Assembly: GCA_030068075.1 (NCBI GenBank)
Contig: CM057827.1
Location: 74,538,500-74,602,499 of the forward strand
DNA: 64,000 nt
Direction: 5' to 3'
Source of the DNA: Paguma larvata
Taxonomy: Eukaryota; Chordata; Mammalia; Carnivora; Viverridae
The notes under the pieces: generated by a model
The model's input: the letters and a program-made list of their open reading frames with translations, nothing else
Told to the model about the DNA's origin: nothing
The model's database searches: none
Shown: positions 59,655 to 64,000 of the stretch, piece by piece
Layout of the letters: each line of letters starts with the position of its first letter
Numbering within the stretch: position 1 is the stretch's first letter
Program-made: the position numbers and the translations under genes

Positions 59655-62140
59655 GCTGACACGACAATGATGGCAGCAGAGGAGAAACACTGTACGTTCA
59701 CCTCTTCTCATGAACAACCAAATAACTACCACATCATCCCAAATATCCCAGAAATCAACATAAATACTGACAAAACAAACTCCTCAACACAAAGGAGAAA
59801 AGAGGTCATATCAAAAGAAGCGTGAGATGCAGAGATATGGTTAAGGAAACAAATAGATCAGGGGGGTGGCTGAGGAGGGCAGGGAGCTATGGCCACAGAG
59901 AAGGGTAAGAGAAAGAGGAGTGCACAGCGGAACACACAAGGAGAATCTTTCCCCAAAGCCATTGGCTTGAAAAATGAGAGGGGCTGGATTTGGGGAGGTC
60001 TTGCAACCAGCGGGCTTAAAGCTTGAAGTTTTAAAGGTCAGCAGGCTTGGCCAAGATACAGACTGGAGGCCACTGCACTGCTGCTGCACAGAGGGCAGGC
60101 AAAAACTCCAGGGGCAGACAGCATGCAAACAGTGATCTAAGGGGAGCCTTGAGCACACACTAGAGAGATTATTTGATCTTCTTGGACCATGCCCCCAAGG
60201 GACAGGATTCACAAAGACATCTCTCCAGGAATAAGGAAGCTTTCCCACCCCCACCACTCAGCATAAACACAGAGCCACCTGTATGCAGCAGCACAATGCC
60301 AAAACTATGTGTCTAATGTGCTTACACCAGGACTCACTGCCCCACACCCTGGTGGCACTGCCTTTCTCAGTCAAGCTTGCCTTAGTCCCAGCAGACTCCT
60401 ACCCCAGAAGACCAGCACAAATCCCTGCACACAACATGCATCCAAACCAGAGATTTCTGCAAGACCTCATTTCTGGTAGAGGTGATGGCAGGTCTCATTT
60501 CACAAGCAGACCACAGCACACTGAGTTGAAACTCACCACGTTCAGGCCAGGGACCAAACACTTCCCACAGCAGGTAAGGAGAGCCACTGCAGATGACTGG
60601 CCTGAAGGACAGAACAGTCCAAACACAACAGCAAAGCACACGCAGCACACACCAGAGACACTCGCTGAAGCACCAGGCCATGGGCACTATATGACCTCTT
60701 CCTCTTAAGTCCATTACTTTCAGGAGCAGAAGACATAACTGGCTTTTGTAACACAGACAAGAAGGCAAAGTCTTAGACAAAATTCAAACACAGAGGAATT
60801 TACACCAAACGAAAGGACAAGATAAGGCCATGGCCAAAGATGTAAGTGAAACAGAATAAGTAACATGCCTGATGGAGAATTTAAAGCAATAATCATAAGG
60901 ATACTCACTGGAATTGAGAAAAGAGAGAAAGACTTCAGGGAGACCCTTACCATGGAGATAAAAGAGTGTTCAACAAATCCATCAGAGATGAAGAATGCTA
61001 TACATGGAATTGGAAACAGGCGTGATGCAATGAAAAGCAGTCTGGAAGAAGCGGAGAAATGAATTAGTGCCCTAGAGACAATGAAAACACAGTAATGAGA
61101 CTGAACAAAAGACAGAAAAAGGAATTATACAAAATGAGAATAGACTTATGAAATTCAGTCACTGTGCCGAGTGTAAATATATTCCTAACATAGGACTAAC
61201 ACAAGAACAGAAAGAAAAGGGGCAGGAAATTTATTTCAAGAAATAATAGCAAAAAACTTTTCCAAGCTGGGGAAGGAAACAGATATCCTTGTCCAGGAAG
61301 CATAGAGGACTCCCAACAAAATCAACTAACACGAGCCAACACCAGGTCATATTGTAATGTAGTTTGCAAAATGCAATGATCAAGAAACAATCTGAAAAGC
61401 AACAAAAGAAGGCCTTACCTTATAAGGGAAAACCCATAAGGCTAGCTGGAGATTTCTCAACAGACACGGGAAGCCAGAGGAAGTGGCATCACATACTCAA
61501 TGTGCTGAATGGAAAAAATCTGCAGCCAAGAATATTCTATCAGCCAAGGCTATCATTCAGAGTAAAAGGAGAAATCAAGGGTTTTCCAGACAAACAAAAA
61601 CCAAAGGAGTTTGTGACTACTAAACCAACCCTACAAAAAATGCAAAAGTTTTCACGTAAATACTCACAAATCGAATCCAGCAATACATTAAAAATCATTT
61701 GTCACAATCCAGTGGGATTTATTCCTGGGTTACATGGGTGATTCAATATGTGCAAATCAAGCAACATGATACACCACGTTAATAAAAGAAAGGAGAAGAA
61801 CATTATGATCATTTCGATGGATGCAGAAAAAGCATTATCTATTCATGATAAAAAACCCTCAACAAAGTAGGATTAGCCAGAACATAGATCAACATAATAA
61901 AGACCATACATAAAAACCTCACAGCTAATGTGAAATAACGGAGAGCCTTTCTCTAAGTCAGGAACAACAGAGATGCCAACACTTACCACTTTTTTCAACA
62001 TAGTACTGGAGCCACAGTAATAAGATAGCAAGACATTGCTGTGTTGTATACCTGAAACTAATGTCACATTGTGTGGCATCTACACTCAAAAATCAACTCA
62101 AAACTTGAACTAAAATAAAATAAATTAAATAATTTAAAAA
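59655..62140 (+). repeat. Decayed sense L1 relic with two internal deletions, unit 3
   Basis: Same layout as 1856-4340: 5' UTR-like, ORF1 (a partly open frame at 61364-61741 reads GKPIRLAGDFSTDTG and later VGFIPGLHG, crossing the ORF1/ORF2 deletion join), an RT fragment, and a 3' end with 'gttgtatacctgaaactaat' near 62043. Confidence 0.78.
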
Positions 62141-63034
62141 ACATATATATATAATATTCTAGGACATAGAATTTGGGATGATTCCATGAATTCCTAGAAA
62201 CAATTCCAGATACAGAGTAATCACAAGCCCATAATGTGGTAATCAAAAAAAATAACTTTAAAGAACCTATGAATAAAGCAAAGAATGCATTACTGGTTCA
62301 TGAATGTGCATATGTTTTGTATGAAAAGAAAATCAGAGGGCATCATCAGTTTATGCTTTTCAAAATTCTTCCCACAAAGGTTTATATCGCCAACAGAAAA
62401 AATATTGAGCGATCATGAAGCAATTATCTAAGACAAAGATTAATGAGAAAAGGGGCACGGAGGCAGAACACAATGAAGCAGGAGAGATTAGTACCCCCGC
62501 ATCTGCATCAGATTGTTTTTAATTATCTGAACAATCTGAATGCAAAATTTTCCAGCTAAACAAGGTAACTATGGCCTCCATCATAAAGAAAAAGTTGAGA
62601 GCTTATACTAGACCTGAAGAACCTGCATTAGATATGAGTATTTTCCAACTCACAAGGAATAAGAAAAAGAGCCATTATTGGTAATAGCAGAGGCATCAAT
62701 CACAAGTGAATAATTAGCATCTTGGTTGCCTCAAGAAATAGATTATAAGAAAATACATGGGTAAACTGAAACAACAATAATAACCTGAAAACTTTAATAG
62801 AGAAAGTGAAGCAGAGAAATGATTTTAAGTAGCATATATATGTACAACTCCATGTGAATCAACATAGTTTTGAATTAAGGTTTTATCTGACTGGGTCTTC
62901 ATTACCTAAAGGAAGAAGAACATTATTAAAGGATCTGGTAACACTAAATTCAACTACAAAATCACTGAAGAAACCAATTCTAAAATTCCAGATACACGGT
63001 ACATAATGATCAGATACAAATCATATAGCATTTT
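62141..63034. other. Non-coding 3' flank of OR 3
   Basis: AT-rich and collinear with 4380-5264 and 33091-33738. No gene recognised. Confidence 0.6.
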
Positions 63035-63973
63035 CTATGAAATCTTTTTAAAACTCATTAAATGTCTGAAAGTTCTCTTCATCGCTGCCTTCATCTCTTT
63101 ATTCCGGAATGTGTAGATGACGGGATTGAGAAAAGGAGTGATGACTGCATCAGAGAGAGCCAGAAATTTGTCCATTTGGGAATCAGGATGTGGCCACGTA
63201 TAGATAAACATGATTGGACCAAAAAACAAAAGGACCACAGTGACATGAGCTGACAGGGTAGAAATGGCTTTGGATGTGCCACGTGAGGAATGTTTCCAAA
63301 CTGTAAACAGGATGAAGACGTAGGAGATTAGGAGTATGAAGAAGGAACCAACACAGATAAACCCACTATTAACAGTGACCATGAACTGCAATTTGTAGGT
63401 GTCTGTACAGGCCAGTCTGAGGAGTCGAGGAAGGTCACAGTAGAAACTGTCCAATACATTAGGACCACAGAAGGGTAAGTTAACAATAAGTGCTAGCTGG
63501 AACAGTGAGTGACTGATACCAAGGGCCCAGGCAGCAGCCAGAAACAAAATGCACAGTCGTGGGCTCATGATGGTCAAGTAGTGGAGAGGCTTGCAAATGG
63601 CAACATATCTGTCAAAGGCCATGGTAATGAGCAGCACCATCTCCACACCAGCAACGACATGGATGAAAAAGATCTGAGCAAGGCAGCCTCCAAAGGAGAT
63701 GACTTTGTGCTTTCTGAAAAGGTCATAAATCATCTTGGGGGAGGCGGCAGAGCAGGCTCCCAAGTCAATGAAAGACAGATTGGCCAGTAGGAAGTACATG
63801 GGGGAATGTAAGTGAGGATCGATGGTCACAGAAAACACAATGAGGATGTTTCCAGTCATGCTTGCCACATAGAGCACAGAGGAGAACACCAGGAGGAGAA
63901 GCTGGATCTCCCATGAATGAGTGAGTCCCAGAAACACAAACTCAGACACGACCGAGTGATTCCCTCCATCCAT
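63035..63973 (-). CDS. OR4F-like: Olfactory receptor, class II, OR4F-like (copy 3)
   Basis: Complete 312-residue receptor with all class II OR landmarks: N5-H-S glycosylation site, GN in TM1, [32 protein letters not shown] in TM5, a KAISTLSAH segment and NPVIYTFRN. It differs from copy 1 at about 24 residues by my count. Changes include RKHK for RKRK in the first intracellular loop, AG for GG and IT for IA in TM3, AL for AF in TM4, and SRGTSK for SGGSSK in the third intracellular loop. The start was chosen as in the other copies; the longer frame begins with a GTG at the splice acceptor. The upstream exon and promoter lie beyond the window. Confidence 0.95.
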   Translation of the reverse strand: MDGGNHSVVSEFVFLGLTHSWEIQLLLLVFSSVLYVASMTGNILIVFSVTIDPHLHSPMYFLLANLSFIDLGACSAASPKMIYDLFRKHKVISFGGCLAQIFFIHVVAGVEMVLLITMAFDRYVAICKPLHYLTIMSPRLCILFLAAAWALGISHSLFQLALIVNLPFCGPNVLDSFYCDLPRLLRLACTDTYKLQFMVTVNSGFICVGSFFILLISYVFILFTVWKHSSRGTSKAISTLSAHVTVVLLFFGPIMFIYTWPHPDSQMDKFLALSDAVITPFLNPVIYTFRNKEMKAAMKRTFRHLMSFKKIS

Positions 63974-63996
63974 TGATCCAGCCAACTGGGCTGCCA

Positions 63997-64000
63997 CTGA
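63997..64000 (-). promoter_or_regulatory. Splice acceptor of OR 3 coding exon (at window edge)
   Basis: The minus strand reads TCAG/TGGCAG, with the exon 5' end at 63996, 23 nt before the ATG. The polypyrimidine tract is outside the window. Confidence 0.55.

Larger units (their letters stand above)
57800..64000. repeat. Tandem segmental duplication, unit 3 (cut by window end)
   Basis: Third copy, from the antisense L1 ORF1 region through the OR exon at 63035-63973. The window ends a few bases upstream of that exon's splice acceptor, so the promoter region of this copy is not visible. Confidence 0.88.

Noticed and set aside
1..64000. Bacterial, phage or CRISPR-type system
   Set aside because: All long frames resolve to OR genes or L1. 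Direct repeats are segmental duplications, microsatellites or target-site duplications.

Overview
The window is nuclear DNA of a carnivoran mammal, most likely a felid or another feliform. It is AT-rich and has no compact operon-like gene layout. It carries many tRNA-Lys-derived CanSINE elements of the type found in cats and several L1 LINEs. The only intact protein genes I can support are three intronless olfactory receptor (OR) coding exons, all on the minus strand: 5265-6203, 33739-34680 and 63035-63973. They encode near-identical 312-313 residue class II receptors whose sequence I recognise as OR4F-like.

The region is a large tandem duplication with a period of about 29 kb. Unit 1 runs from before base 1 to about 28925, unit 2 from about 28926 to 57799, and unit 3 from about 57800 to beyond the window. 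Each unit has the same order: an antisense ancient L1 (ORF1 and 5' region), an L1 3' fragment with an embedded CA microsatellite, a doubly deleted sense L1 relic, the OR coding exon, and a CanSINE about 300 bp upstream of the OR. Units 1 and 2 then continue through old repeats (including a MIR) to an unusually well conserved block at 12.0-12.84 kb and 41.4-42.27 kb. That block holds a strong minus-strand splice donor, a TATA-like element and O/E (EBF)-like motifs. I read it as the candidate promoter and 5' non-coding exon of the OR genes. It pairs with a splice acceptor 23 nt upstream of each OR start codon.

The units differ by later events. Unit 1 keeps 13.6 kb (about 13987-27610) with CanSINEs, a Tigger1 fragment, a decayed nearly full-length L1 (16053-21310), an MLT1-like fragment and a sense L1 inserted in the antisense L1. 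In unit 2 this interval is missing. In its place is an L1 (43467-56177) that itself carries a nested full-length L1 (44965-51454, 11-bp target-site duplication) and a CanSINE (17-bp duplication). Unit 2 also has a private 0.8-kb L1 3' insertion with a 16-bp duplication. Unit 3 has a private antisense CanSINE and expanded TA/CA and CT microsatellites.

No bacterial-type system, CRISPR array, rRNA gene or functional tRNA gene is present. The most informative signals are the conserved putative OR promoter, the locus-specific 13.6-kb loss at an L1, the active-site lesions in the longest L1 ORF2, and an intron-like L1 5' UTR segment that is missing from the unit 1 L1.
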